64,000 nt of DNA from JBCCGI01 sp039029355 (lineage in GTDB: Bacteria; Planctomycetota; UBA1135; GCA-002686595), in contig JBCCGI010000032.1 in the NCBI GenBank assembly GCA_039029355.1, positions 1 through 64,000 on the forward strand, written 5' to 3'. A program made the position numbers and the translations under genes. The notes under the pieces are model-generated. The model was not told where the DNA came from. It worked only from the letters and a program-made list of their open reading frames with translations, and searched no databases. Positions within the stretch are counted from its first letter, which is position 1, and the number at the start of each line of letters is the position of its first letter. Of the stretch, positions 8,701 to 16,553 are shown in pieces.

Positions 8701-10856
8701 TAGGACTTGCCGACGAGCGCCCCCGGGTTCGAGCTCGGAAGCGCGAGCTGCGGCCCGGTGCCGACCTGCACGCCGCCCTCGTCCAGCCACACGTAGCTGT
8801 CGTAGCCGCCCGCGGCGGAGAGGAGCAGATCCCCGCCGTCCTCACAGGTCGGCGAGTTCGTCAACACGACCGCAGGCACCTCCACGAAGTCGCCAGCATC
8901 GATCAAGATCGCAGCACTCTCGACGGCGCAGGTCGCCCCGGCGAGCGAGACCTCGACCGTGTAGGACTTGCCGATGACCGCGCTCGGGTCCGAGCTTGGG
9001 AGCATCAGCTCCGGCCCCGAACCGACCTGCACGCCCCCCTCGTCCAACCACACATAGCTGTCGTAGCCACCGCCCGCCGACAGGACCAGATCCGCGCCCC
9101 CCTCGCAGGCAGGCGAACCGGCGAGCGACACGGACGGCACCGCGAGGAAGTCCTCCTGCACGATCGCGATCGGGTCGCTCTCGACCACGCACGTCGCCCC
9201 GGTGGCCGAGACCTCGACCGTATAGGACTTGCCGACGAGCGCGGCGGGGTTCGAGCCGGGCAGCGTCAGCTGCGGCCCAGAGCCCACCGACAGGCCAGCC
9301 TCGTCGAACCAGGCATAGGAGTCGAAGCTGCCTACCACCGACAGCGTCAGGTCGGTCGTGCCTGGGCAAGCCGGGGAGCCGAGCAGCTCGACCATCGGCG
9401 CCGTCAGCACGTCGCCTGCGGTGACGGTCAGAGCGAAGCTCTCGACGCTACAGGCCGTCCCGCTGTAGCCGACCCACACCGAGTAGTCGCCTTGGACCGC
9501 CGCCGGGTCGTCGGTGTCGACGACGAGGTGCTGGGCCGCCTCGCCCGAGAACGGAGGACCGCTCACCGGGGCCCCGTCCTTGTGCCATTCGTAGGCGAGG
9601 TAGCCGTCCGGAGCGGACAGGGTCAACCCCGTGACCCCGGCACACGCCGGAGCGCCGCCGAGCGCGATGGACGGGGTCGCGATGCTCGGGCAAAGCAGGT
9701 CGTTGATCCAGACCCTGCCCGCCTTGTCGTTCAGCTTGGCGCTCACAAAGTCGACGTCGCCATCCTGATCCAGGTCGCCGGCGGCGATGTCGGTGTAGCC
9801 GTTGGAGGTGTCCCCGAACAACTGCCCCACGGCGAACTGTGCCGCCCCGTCGTTCAGCCACACGACGTTGTCGTCGGTGAAGTTGGACGCGATCAGGTCG
9901 AGGGTGCCGTTGAGCTCTACGTCCACGAGCACGACTCCGTGGGTCTGCTCCGAACCCAGCCCCTGGCCCGAGTCGGTGAAACCGCCGGTCCCGTCCCCGA
10001 TCCAGATGCGGTTCGCGTTGAGGTCGCCGGCGACGTAGTCGAGGCTCCCATCCGCATTCAGATCACCCAGTACCGCCGACCGCGTCTTGCCGTTGCCGAA
10101 GACGGTGCCGAGAACAAAGCCGCCGCTACCGTTGTTGCGCCAGACCTTGTTGCCGGGGTCGGCGGGGATGCCGGCTCTACCCGCGACGAAGTCGACGTCG
10201 CCGTCCCCGTCCAGATCGGCCACGTCGACGTCATGGGTCGCGCCGCTTGAGGGCGGCGGCGTTTGCCACGCGAGGGTGAAGAGCCCGCCGCCGTCGTTGA
10301 GCAGGACCTCCGTGCCGCCGTTCTCCCCGGTGATCAGATCGAGGTCGCCATCGCCGGTCACGTCCGCCAGGGCGACCTCGAGGGTCAGGCCGCTGCCGAG
10401 GGCCTGGCCGGAGTCGGTGAACGAACCGCTCCCGTCGTTGACCCAAACCCGGTTGGCTTCGTAGTTGGCCGCGACGAAGTCGAGGTCCGCGTCCTGGTCG
10501 ATGTCGCCCAGGACCACGCACGTCGTCGTGTTGGCCGCCAGCAGCTGGCCCGAATCCTGGAACACGCCCAGCCCGTTGTTGATCCAGACCTGGTTCGGCT
10601 GTCCCTCGCCGCTGTTCACGTAGACCAGGTCGAGGTCGTCGTCGCCGTCGAGGTCGCCGAGGGCCACATCCTCGGTCTGGTCGGCCCCCAGCAACTGCCC
10701 GCTGTCGACGAGCGTCTGCCCGCAGAGCCCCGCGCCGGACAGCAGACATGCGGTAGGCCAGGACAGCCAGCGGCGGGCGGGTCGCTCGGCTGCGAGCCGG
10801 AGGAGCACCTGGATGACGCGGCCGATCGCCGGCGGAGCTTGAACCTGTTGTCGCAT
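5754..10856 (-). CDS. Giant secreted protein: FG-GAP propeller, five Ig-like repeats, glycosidase-like C-terminus
   Basis: Exported 1700-residue protein; ATG 10856 has a weak GGGGTG site and is followed by a hydrophobic N-terminal segment (about 25-48). Residues ~50-390 hold seven FG-GAP/VCBS blades with calcium-type loops such as DLDGDGDVD, matching a seven-bladed propeller. Residues ~390-840 hold five ~75-residue Ig-like repeats beginning with SPAC/APAC. The ~860-residue C-terminal part resembles the DUF6259/TIM-barrel glycoside-hydrolase-like proteins: it has YYREWAI, then ISGAYLDEYHH and a DHGHPIGGDG loop near residue 1380-1400, and FLWTESASEP near 1430, offering Asp and Glu candidates. 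Polysaccharide binding and cleavage is therefore inferred, not shown. Convergent with the WDG-repeat gene; stem-loops occupy the 5' leader. Confidence 0.8.
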   Translation of the reverse strand: MRQQVQAPPAIGRVIQVLLRLAAERPARRWLSWPTACLLSGAGLCGQTLVDSGQLLGADQTEDVALGDLDGDDDLDLVYVNSGEGQPNQVWINNGLGVFQDSGQLLAANTTTCVVLGDIDQDADLDFVAANYEANRVWVNDGSGSFTDSGQALGSGLTLEVALADVTGDGDLDLITGENGGTEVLLNDGGGLFTLAWQTPPPSSGATHDVDVADLDGDGDVDFVAGRAGIPADPGNKVWRNNGSGGFVLGTVFGNGKTRSAVLGDLNADGSLDYVAGDLNANRIWIGDGTGGFTDSGQGLGSEQTHGVVLVDVELNGTLDLIASNFTDDNVVWLNDGAAQFAVGQLFGDTSNGYTDIAAGDLDQDGDVDFVSAKLNDKAGRVWINDLLCPSIATPSIALGGAPACAGVTGLTLSAPDGYLAYEWHKDGAPVSGPPFSGEAAQHLVVDTDDPAAVQGDYSVWVGYSGTACSVESFALTVTAGDVLTAPMVELLGSPACPGTTDLTLSVVGSFDSYAWFDEAGLSVGSGPQLTLPGSNPAALVGKSYTVEVSATGATCVVESDPIAIVQEDFLAVPSVSLAGSPACEGGADLVLSAGGGYDSYVWLDEGGVQVGSGPELMLPSSDPSAVIGKSYTVEVSLAGATCAVESAAILIDAGDFVEVPAVVLTNSPTCEDGGDLLLSAAGGYDSYVWLDEGGVQVGTGPQLALPSSNPGALVGKSYTVEVSKTGATCVVDSDPVSIGTEQFVFKPSITLGGSPACPGLTELVLWVPDDYVSYLWYQGTERISAASTHELRLTTSSPNDLYGDYSVVVVDALSGCSLMTDPVTISPADFLEEPCEVVISNGTIDLSVSPNPDFGLVTEHLVNLSVSGPAGPGEGVFFAPTDLWKVTFRNKDLAGYVAPLTDPCDSLVGTDPCDPPADGLIHVRASDVTAMPTLSVGPDPLAPTELRARWQIHAGAIEAIDDADAGTFDMEPFEVEVIYETKGDDDFVTIRMNARLTSSDPRLSIYRLELRTAAQLEGTPQNQVLSMPWYFGVLVPDPLNAPELDLANCYADVRLSDPEHGKSVPTHPGVYSMQWMSYYQTEDAEKDLLYWGTRDTGNHIKPYALYRETEAIGFGVQYQPVDNLSVTGQEDLDGDGESDGVGMPFEVVMTALKGDWYDAAQYYREWAIDPSWTWIPDHAPGDPSSSYSEAMFRAQTLGTISLASCVGGTTKNYSYFEHWSDEWAGYQSFFGLDPVDGMIGRPWFWDYNSFDASFGDWFPTRTEFLDEVSEVGYPWAPYFHPLVLHPDSSGLDSASIPGEIADYVVRDEYELAHEACIKAVPKTVGCSSEQDDFLQQILCSAAVPDGFSPQDTVALLYSKHVLGGLDADVKAWLGAISGAYLDEYHHIERVCYADHGHPIGGDGSYFIDGKQALAVFLKQWMTSELGIAEPFLWTESASEPYVGVVEACNLSYGGIFGVALEAGSVRRAPMFQTVYNEYQRFASVLPVNLPLVFQLPGYAKDMAISRHHLARFSYESGEFALGTVLSPSLLADKLADEPYSMAVGMVREIAEVLKTDEARDLMRFGQRFRDPGVASVFVPSKSSGSLNVALQEEDEDLTFPPVYASACGQSGERVGVLLVNWTAVSDLLVAPGLVKATLPGDQLVTLTLDPESYGFAPAATLTLRDVETGVATTVPWGGGDLLLTRDVPQLSAELLVLEP

Positions 10857-10880
10857 TGGCAAACACCCCACTGTTCGAAA

Positions 10881-10934
10881 CGAGCGCAGCGCTCGCGGAA
10901 GGCCGTCGGGTGCGCCATGCACCTCGTTACGGCC
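10881..10934. other. Two stem-loops in the leader of the giant secreted protein gene
   Basis: Between the GGDEF-EAL gene and the next minus-strand gene is 197 bp without coding. It contains CGAGCG-CAG-CGCTCG (10881-10895) and a nested stem, GGCCGT...ACGGCC (10901-10934) enclosing GGTGC-GCCAT-GCACC. These could be a terminator for the upstream gene or leader structure for the downstream one; I cannot tell which. Confidence 0.35.
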
Positions 10935-11053
10935 GCCGCGCTGGGTTCGAACACGGCGCTTGCGTCGCCGGGGTCCGTTGCTACTCCGCTCCTCTCCCGG
11001 ACCGCACGAAGGGCTCGCTCCTTACACCTGTTTCGGGAAATCGAGCCTGCGGC

Positions 11054-12751
11054 TCAGGGTCTCGTCCCCCCTCCGCTCCGCGGCGCGGTCAGCGGTCCGG
11101 GACGATCCCACAGGAAGCCCTGGGCGAGCTCGAAGCCGAGCTCTCCAAGCACCTCACGCTCGCCCTCGGTCTCGACGCCCTCGGCGATCAGCGTTGGCGC
11201 GAGCGGCCGCACCGCGGCCGTCAGGCGCGCCAGCGCGCGCCGCTGACCCGCGTCCTCGTCGGCGCGGCACACGACCTCGCGCGCTACCTTGACGACGTCG
11301 GGCTCGAGCAGGACGAGCGTCTCGAGCGAGCTCCGCCCGTGCCCCACATCATCGACGCCGATCGAGACGCCCGCGCCGCGCAGCACGCGCACCGGCTGCA
11401 CCAGGTCGTCCGGCGCGCCGACGAACTGCTGCTCGCTCAGCTCGATGCAGAAGCGCTCGACGCCGCCGGCGCGCTCGAGCAGCTCGATCACGCGCTCGGG
11501 GGGCGTGTCGACCACCGTGGACGGAAAGAGGTTGACGTGGAACTTCAGCTCGGAGCGCCGCGCCGCGGGCCGCGCCGCCTCGAGGCAGGCGCGCAGGCAC
11601 TGCAGGTCGACCGCGGTCAGCAGGTTCTGTCCGTGGCTCGCGCGGAAGAAGTCGGTCGGGCTCTGGAAGGCGCCCTCGGGGCCGCGGCTGAGCATCTCGT
11701 AGCCGCGCACCTCGCCGCCGCCCAGGCCGCGAATCGACTGGGCGACGGCGTGGAAGCGCTCCTCCAGGAGCAACCGGCGCAGCTCGTCGGCCGGGCGCGC
11801 CGGACGCAGGCGGGCGCCCTTCTCGTCGGTCGCCGCGACGACGCGGTTCTTGCCCTCGGCCTTCGAGGCCGAGAGGGCGACGCGCGTCGCGTCGAGCACC
11901 TCTTCGATCGAGGCGACATCCGGCGCGACCGCCGCCACTCCGAGGCTGGCGGTGACGCGCACCGGCTCCCCCGCCATGGTCATGCCCTCGTCGGCGGCGG
12001 CAAGCCGCAGGCGTTCGGCGACCGGCAGCGCCTCCTCTTGCCGCGTCGCCGGCAGCAGCACGAGGAACTCGTCGCCGCCGAGGCGCGCCAGCACGTCGCT
12101 CGGGCGCAGCACGCGCTTCATGCGCTCGGCGATGCCGCGCAGGACGAGGTCGCCGGTCGCCAGGCCGAAGGAGTCGTTGATGCGACGGAAGTCGTCGATG
12201 TCGACCAGGATCGCCGACACCTCGCGGCGCTTCCGCCCGGACCGGCGCAGCTCACGCCCGAGCGCCGCTTCGAGCGCGCGCCTGTTGAGCAGCCGCGTGA
12301 GCGAGTCGGTCTGCGCCTCGTCATCGAGCTCCGCCGCGAGGAGGCGCAGCTCCTCCTCGCGCTGCTTCAGCGCCGTGATGTCGCGGGCGAAGCCGATCAC
12401 GGCCTCGATCGCGCCGTGCGTGTCGCGCACCGGCGTGCCCTGCGCGTGGATCCAGCGCGCACCGCCGTCGGCGCCGCGGATGCGGTACTCGACGTCGTAG
12501 GCCGCGCCCGCACGGGCGCGCGCCACGCGGGCGCGGTCCTCGGGCAGGACGGCCTCGATCCAGCCGCGCGGGTTGCGCGTCAGCTCGTCGGCGGAGCGTC
12601 CGAAGATGCGCTCGTAGTGCGGGCTGACGTACAGCAGCCTGCGGCCGGTCGGGTCGGTGGCCCAAAAAACAAGGTCGAGCTCTTCGACGAAGAGCGCAAA
12701 GAGCCGGCTCTCGCGGCCGGGCGGCGGAGCCGTCGAGAAGTGGGATTCCAT
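11054..12751 (-). CDS. PAS-GGDEF-EAL cyclic-di-GMP enzyme
   Basis: Cytoplasmic two-headed cyclic-di-GMP protein of 565 residues. An N-terminal PAS domain (about 15-135) ends in the usual FARDIT segment. The diguanylate cyclase domain has an intact LGGDEF motif near residue 225. An RPSD inhibitory site sits exactly five residues before it, so product inhibition is expected. In the phosphodiesterase domain the EAL signature is GYEMLSRG, but the residues that matter look present: Glu (EML), Asn (FHVNLFP), Glu (IELSE), the Asp pair (VDDVGHG), Lys (VVKVAR), Glu (AEGVET) and Gln (QGF). Both activities are therefore possible. ATG 12751 (MESHF) is preferred over a GTG 90 nt upstream. Which signal the PAS domain senses is unknown. 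Confidence 0.9.
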   Translation of the reverse strand: MESHFSTAPPPGRESRLFALFVEELDLVFWATDPTGRRLLYVSPHYERIFGRSADELTRNPRGWIEAVLPEDRARVARARAGAAYDVEYRIRGADGGARWIHAQGTPVRDTHGAIEAVIGFARDITALKQREEELRLLAAELDDEAQTDSLTRLLNRRALEAALGRELRRSGRKRREVSAILVDIDDFRRINDSFGLATGDLVLRGIAERMKRVLRPSDVLARLGGDEFLVLLPATRQEEALPVAERLRLAAADEGMTMAGEPVRVTASLGVAAVAPDVASIEEVLDATRVALSASKAEGKNRVVAATDEKGARLRPARPADELRRLLLEERFHAVAQSIRGLGGGEVRGYEMLSRGPEGAFQSPTDFFRASHGQNLLTAVDLQCLRACLEAARPAARRSELKFHVNLFPSTVVDTPPERVIELLERAGGVERFCIELSEQQFVGAPDDLVQPVRVLRGAGVSIGVDDVGHGRSSLETLVLLEPDVVKVAREVVCRADEDAGQRRALARLTAAVRPLAPTLIAEGVETEGEREVLGELGFELAQGFLWDRPGPLTAPRSGGGTRP

Positions 12752-12935
12752 GGGCTTCTCGGAAGGGGTGTGGGGGAACTCCTGCCTTATGCACGCCCGC
12801 CGACCGCCGTTCCTAGTCACCGAACTGCCGGAACCGAGCACGGTTCCTGGGGCTGGGACCCAGCGGTCGGATTCCCCGCGCCGGGAGGCGGCCCATCCGC
12901 GGGACTCCCGGCTGGGCAGCGCGCGGGCGATGCTC

Positions 12936-12941
12936 TACGCT
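12936..12941 (+). promoter_or_regulatory. Leaderless-type -10 box (TACGCT)
   Basis: TACGCT lies 7 nt before GTG 12949 with no ribosome-binding site between, so transcription would start at or next to the start codon. Confidence 0.45.
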
Positions 12942-12948
12942 CCCGCCC

Positions 12949-14433
12949 GTGCGCGGCTCCCTGCCTGCCCTCGGATGCGCGGCCTTGGCCGCACTGCACG
13001 CCCTGACCTTCCTCGGGGCGGCGCCCCTCGACGACGAGTACATCCTCTACCGCTACGCGCACAACCTGCTGGCGGGCGAGGGGCTGGTCTTCAATGCGGG
13101 CGAGCGGGTCGAGGGCTACACCCAGCCGCTGTGGCTGCTCCTGCTGTCCGCGGCGCGCGCCCTCGGCCTCGCCCCCGTGGCGGCCACGCGTCTCCTCGGC
13201 ATCGCGAGCGCGGCGCTTGCGGTGTACGCCACGGCCGAGGCCTGGCGGCTGCGCTTCCCCCGCGCGCGGGTGCCGGCCCCGGCGCTCCTCTTGGCGGCGT
13301 TGCCGGCCTTCGCGTTCCACGCCGTCGCGGGCCTCGGCACGCCGCTGCTGGCCGCGCTCCTGGCCTGCTGGGCCTGGGCCTGGGCGCGCGACGAGGAGCG
13401 CGGAGCCCCCGGATTGCTGCCCGCCGCGCTCCTCGGCCTGGCCGGGCTCGCGCGGCCGGAGGCGGTCGTGTTCCTCGTCCCCTACCTGGCGGTCGAGGCC
13501 CAGCGCGGACGGCTTGCGCGCGCGCTGCCGGCCCTGGTGCCGCTCGCGGGCTGGACCGCCTTTCGGGTGGCCTACTACGGGCGGCTGCTGCCGATCACGT
13601 ACCACGTCAAGAAGCTGCCACCGCTGGTCGACCTCGGGTACGGCCTCGACTACCTGGTGCGTGCGACGCTCGAGTGCGGCGTTCTGGTCGCGGCGCTGCT
13701 CGCGCTCTTCGCGCTGGCGCGCAACCCGGTGTCGCTCGGGCGCGCGCTCGGCACCGCGGCGCTGGGCGCGGTCCTCCACGTGGGCTACGTCCTGTGGGTG
13801 GGCGGCGACTACATGCCCTTCGCGCGCTTCTCGCTGCCCGCGCTGCCGCTGCTCCTGATCGCGGCCTGCGCCGGCCTGCGCGGCCGGTTCCTGCGGCGGC
13901 CGGCGGCGCTCCGCGCCTTCCTGATCGCGGCGCTGCTGCTCCCCCAGTGGACCCAGCTCGGACCGCGGAGCGAGGTGTTCGCACTCCACGAGGCGAACGA
14001 GGAGCGCTGGATCGCCGTGGGCCAGACCCTCGCCGAGCGCGTCGCGCCCGGTACGAGCGTCGCCGTATCGGCCGTCGGTGCGATCGGGTTCCACTCCGAG
14101 CTGCCGATCGTCGACCTCTTGGGCATGACCAACCACGCGATCGCCGAAGCCGCGCCGGACCTCGTGATCGAGATCAAGGGCCACCACCGCCACGACGCCG
14201 ACTGGGTGCTGGCGCAGCGGCCCGACCTGATCGTGCTCGGCTCCGGCGGCCGGCTGCTGCCCGGGACGCAGACCCTGGCGCTCTTCCGCTGGGAGGAGGG
14301 CGTGCTGGCGCATCCGGAGTTCGAGCGCTCCTACCGCACGATGGCGATGCCGGTGGCGGGCAGCTATCCGCTGTACTTCTTCCTGCGCGACGGCGCGCCG
14401 CGGCCGGCGGGCGCGGTGCCGGTCGGCGGCTAG
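12949..14433 (+). CDS. GT-C family membrane glycosyltransferase
   Basis: Integral membrane glycosyltransferase of 494 residues with about ten hydrophobic segments. The first periplasmic loop carries [16 protein letters not shown] followed by [18 protein letters not shown], the pattern of GT-C enzymes using lipid-linked sugars, as in mycobacterial arabinofuranosyltransferase-type proteins. The DD pair is the expected catalytic/metal site. The C-terminal soluble part contains [19 protein letters not shown], also usual in this group. Donor and acceptor cannot be read from sequence. GTG 12949 is chosen because the coding pattern starts there and a TACGCT -10 box precedes it by 7 nt. The TAG stop is supplied by the end of the adjoining foldback element. 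Confidence 0.8.
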   Translation: MRGSLPALGCAALAALHALTFLGAAPLDDEYILYRYAHNLLAGEGLVFNAGERVEGYTQPLWLLLLSAARALGLAPVAATRLLGIASAALAVYATAEAWRLRFPRARVPAPALLLAALPAFAFHAVAGLGTPLLAALLACWAWAWARDEERGAPGLLPAALLGLAGLARPEAVVFLVPYLAVEAQRGRLARALPALVPLAGWTAFRVAYYGRLLPITYHVKKLPPLVDLGYGLDYLVRATLECGVLVAALLALFALARNPVSLGRALGTAALGAVLHVGYVLWVGGDYMPFARFSLPALPLLLIAACAGLRGRFLRRPAALRAFLIAALLLPQWTQLGPRSEVFALHEANEERWIAVGQTLAERVAPGTSVAVSAVGAIGFHSELPIVDLLGMTNHAIAEAAPDLVIEIKGHHRHDADWVLAQRPDLIVLGSGGRLLPGTQTLALFRWEEGVLAHPEFERSYRTMAMPVAGSYPLYFFLRDGAPRPAGAVPVGG

Positions 14434-14596
14434 TGTCCTGCGGCGGTAGTTCGTCCGCAATGTCAACCCGCCCGGGCGCCTCCGGCCGCGTTGCACCTCC
14501 TCGGAGTATCGCAGCGGATACGCGTCGTCGGCGCGCCTTGCCAGAAACGCCCATGTCGAGCCGACCCAGCGGACGAGCTTCCGCGGCAGGGCACTA
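14431..14596. mobile_element. Foldback (MITE-like) element, 166 bp, TA-flanked
   Basis: A long imperfect palindrome fills the whole gap between two convergent genes. Its left end reads TAGTGTCCTGC and its right end, reversed, reads TAGTGCCCTGC; the outer ~28 nt match at all but about five positions and similarity decays inward. Both ends are TA within a CTAG tetranucleotide, as expected for Tc1/mariner-IS630-type insertion at TA. There is no coding capacity. The terminal TAG triplets are the stop codons of the glycosyltransferase (14431-14433) and of the HPP protein (14594-14596). The transposon family assignment is inference. Confidence 0.65.
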
Positions 14597-15079
14597 GCCC
14601 GCAGCCCGCGCCCACCGCCAGCTGGCGATCGCGGCCGCGCCCGCCAGCAGGGCGGCCGCGTCGCCCCAGCCGGCGAGCAGCCCGAGCGACGCCAGCAGGG
14701 TCGTCGCCAGGGCGGGGGGATGCGGGGCTCCGAGCCGCTCGTTGGCCCAGGCGGTCAGCCCCACCGCGACCGGAGAGGCCGCAGCATGCGGCAGCGCGAG
14801 GCCCGCGCCCGCCGCTCCCACGCCGGCGAAGGGATCGCCGAGGCTCGCCAGGGCAAGGCTCGCGAGCCCGGCCGCCAGCCCCACCGCATGCCCGACGAGG
14901 ATGCTCCGCGGAGCGCTGTCAAGGGCGCCCGGCGCGCGGAGCGCGTTGTACAGGCTCACCCCGAGCGGCGGAGCCAGGAGCCTCTGCTCGGTCCCCCACG
15001 CGGCCGCTCCGAGCACCAGGACGCCAGCGGCACAGAGTAGGGCTCGGGTCGAGGATCGGGTCGCGGAACAAACAGGCAT
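14594..15079 (-). CDS. HPP family membrane protein
   Basis: Small integral membrane protein of 161 residues with four to five hydrophobic segments and the family signature PHPPA within ANERLGAPHPPALATTLLAS. Members of the HPP family have been linked to nitrite transport in chloroplasts and cyanobacteria and are common beside nitrogen-oxide genes. Start ATG 15079 is chosen because it removes a basic, non-conserved extension. It is divergent from the truncated haemoglobin across 106 bp and so probably belongs to the same nitrogen-oxide response. The stop codon is provided by the neighbouring foldback element. Substrate is not known; nitrite is a context-based guess. Confidence 0.75.
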   Translation of the reverse strand: MPVCSATRSSTRALLCAAGVLVLGAAAWGTEQRLLAPPLGVSLYNALRAPGALDSAPRSILVGHAVGLAAGLASLALASLGDPFAGVGAAGAGLALPHAAASPVAVGLTAWANERLGAPHPPALATTLLASLGLLAGWGDAAALLAGAAAIASWRWARAAG

Positions 15080-15081
15080 AT

Positions 15082-15132
15082 CACTTGCCAGTATCGCCAC
15101 CGCCGGATAAACAGACACTTGAAATCTCACTT
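15082..15132. promoter_or_regulatory. Divergent control region with three CACTT repeats
   Basis: The HPP/haemoglobin intergenic region is clearly more AT-rich than its surroundings. It carries CACTT at 15082, 15116 and 15128 in the same orientation, the last two 12 bp apart. It is a plausible binding region for the NsrR encoded in the cluster, although the known NsrR inverted-repeat consensus is not recognisable. Confidence 0.3.
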
Positions 15133-15185
15133 TAGCTCCGCGATGCCGCCCCGCGCGTCGCCCCCTCAACCGGAGACCACATCAC

Positions 15186-15548
15186 ATGAGCCTCTACGAA
15201 CGCCTTGGCGGTGAGCCCGCCTTCACCGCCGCCGTCGACGAGTTCTACCGCCGCATGCTCCTCGACGAGCGCGTCGCGCACTTCTTCGCCGACGTCGACA
15301 TGCAGGGGCAGATCGCCAAGCAGAAGGCCTTCCTGACCTTCGTGACCGGCGGGCCGGCCGAGTACACCGGCGAGGACATGCGTACGGCTCACGCGCACCT
15401 GAAGAGCCGTGGGATCGACGACGAGCACGTCGACGTCGTGATCGAGCACCTGGGAGCGACGCTCATCGGGCTCGGCGCCTCGCAGGACGACGTGGCGGAG
15501 GTCGCGCAGCTCGCCGAGAGCGTGCGCGCGGACGTGCTCGGACGATGA
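15186..15548 (+). CDS. glbN: Group I truncated haemoglobin
   Basis: Haem protein of 120 residues, the normal length for a group I truncated haemoglobin, expected to bind O2 and convert nitric oxide to nitrate when supplied with electrons. It begins SLYERLGGEPAFTAAVDEFY, as is typical, with the distal Tyr in EFYRRML, a Gln-containing E helix (QKAFLTFVTGGP) and the proximal His in MRTAHAHLK. GGAG lies 10 nt before ATG 15186. It overlaps the next gene by ATGA, so the haemoglobin and the reductase are translationally coupled. The neighbouring NsrR-like regulator supports a nitric-oxide role. Confidence 0.92.
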   Translation: MSLYERLGGEPAFTAAVDEFYRRMLLDERVAHFFADVDMQGQIAKQKAFLTFVTGGPAEYTGEDMRTAHAHLKSRGIDDEHVDVVIEHLGATLIGLGASQDDVAEVAQLAESVRADVLGR

Positions 15549-16543
15549 GCGCACAGGACGCGATCATCGAGGTCGACGGCCGGCGCATCGAGTGCCCACC
15601 CGGCGCGACCGTGCTGTCGGCGCTCGAGCAGGCCGGGCTCGACGTTCCCAGCGGGTGCCGCGCCGGCACGTGCAAGAAGTGCATGGTCCAGGCCGACGGC
15701 CCCGCTCCCGCCGCGGCTCAGCGCGGGCTGCGGGCGCAGCTGGCCGACCAGGGCTTCTTCCTCGCCTGCCAGGCGTGCCCCGCGGATCCGCCCGCCCAAG
15801 CAACGGTCCGCCTGCGGGATCCGCGCGGGCCGGCGCCGGTCTCGGCGCACGTGAACGGGATCGATGCCGTGGCGCCCGACGTCGCGCGCATCTTCCTCAC
15901 GGTGGAAGCGGAGCTGCCCTACCGCCCCGGGCAGTACGTCGACGTGCTCCACCCCTCCGGCGCCACGCGCAGCTACTCGCTGGCCAGCCTGCCGGAGGAC
16001 GGGCGCCTGGAGATGCACGTCCGGCGCGTGCCGAACGGACAGGTGAGCGGCTGGCTGCACGGGCTCGATCCCGGAGACGAGCTGCGCCTGCGCGGGCCGT
16101 TCGGGCTGTGCTACTACGTGGACGACGCGCCCGCCCAACGGCTCCTCCTGATCGGCGCGGGCACCGGCCTGGCGCCGCTGGTCGGCATCGCGCGCAGCGC
16201 ACTGGCCTGCGGGCACACCGGGCCGATCGACCTCGTGCACGGCGGGCTGACGCCGGAGCGTCTGTACCTCCGCGACGAGCTCGGCGCCCTGGCCGAGCAG
16301 CACCCGAGCCTGCGCGTGCACCACTGCGTCCTGCGCGACGCGACCGAGCGCGAGCACCAGGGAGCGCTCGACGAGGTCGCGCTCCGCGTCGCCGGCCCGC
16401 TGGCCGAGACGCGCGCCTACCTGTGCGGCGACGACGCGATCGTGCGGACGCTGCAGCGCGGGCTCTTCCTGGCCGGACTCCCCTCGGGGGAGATCCACGC
16501 CGACCCCTTTGAGCCCGCTCGGCCCGCGGGGGCGCCGGGTTAG
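15545..16543 (+). CDS. 2Fe-2S ferredoxin/FAD-NAD(P)H reductase, partner of the haemoglobin
   Basis: Electron-transfer protein of 332 residues. The N-terminal plant-type ferredoxin domain has Cys38, Cys43, Cys46 and Cys75 spaced for a [2Fe-2S] cluster (SGCRAGTCKKC). The C-terminal ferredoxin-NADP reductase module has the FAD motif RSYSLAS and the nicotinamide motif GAGTGLAPL near residue 205. This layout is that of methane-monooxygenase reductase-like proteins. Its start codon overlaps the haemoglobin stop. The pair would recreate in two polypeptides what flavohaemoglobin does in one: NAD(P)H to FAD to haem for nitric-oxide dioxygenation. That functional coupling is inferred from gene order. 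Confidence 0.88.
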   Translation: MSAQDAIIEVDGRRIECPPGATVLSALEQAGLDVPSGCRAGTCKKCMVQADGPAPAAAQRGLRAQLADQGFFLACQACPADPPAQATVRLRDPRGPAPVSAHVNGIDAVAPDVARIFLTVEAELPYRPGQYVDVLHPSGATRSYSLASLPEDGRLEMHVRRVPNGQVSGWLHGLDPGDELRLRGPFGLCYYVDDAPAQRLLLIGAGTGLAPLVGIARSALACGHTGPIDLVHGGLTPERLYLRDELGALAEQHPSLRVHHCVLRDATEREHQGALDEVALRVAGPLAETRAYLCGDDAIVRTLQRGLFLAGLPSGEIHADPFEPARPAGAPG

Positions 16544-16546
16544 ACT
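16541..16546 (+). promoter_or_regulatory. Leaderless-type -10 box (TAGACT)
   Basis: TAGACT ends 7 nt before GTG 16554 of nsrR. It overlaps the stop codon of the reductase, giving nsrR its own promoter inside the operon. Confidence 0.5.
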
Positions 16547-16553
16547 GAGCGCC

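Noticed and set aside
10935..10960. GGGTTCGAACAC resembling a tRNA T-loop
   Set aside because: No acceptor stem, D-arm or anticodon arm can be folded around it.
15186..15548. Flavohaemoglobin gene split by a frameshift
   Set aside because: The haemoglobin is a 120-residue truncated globin, not the longer flavohaemoglobin globin, and the reductase begins with its own ferredoxin domain and start codon.
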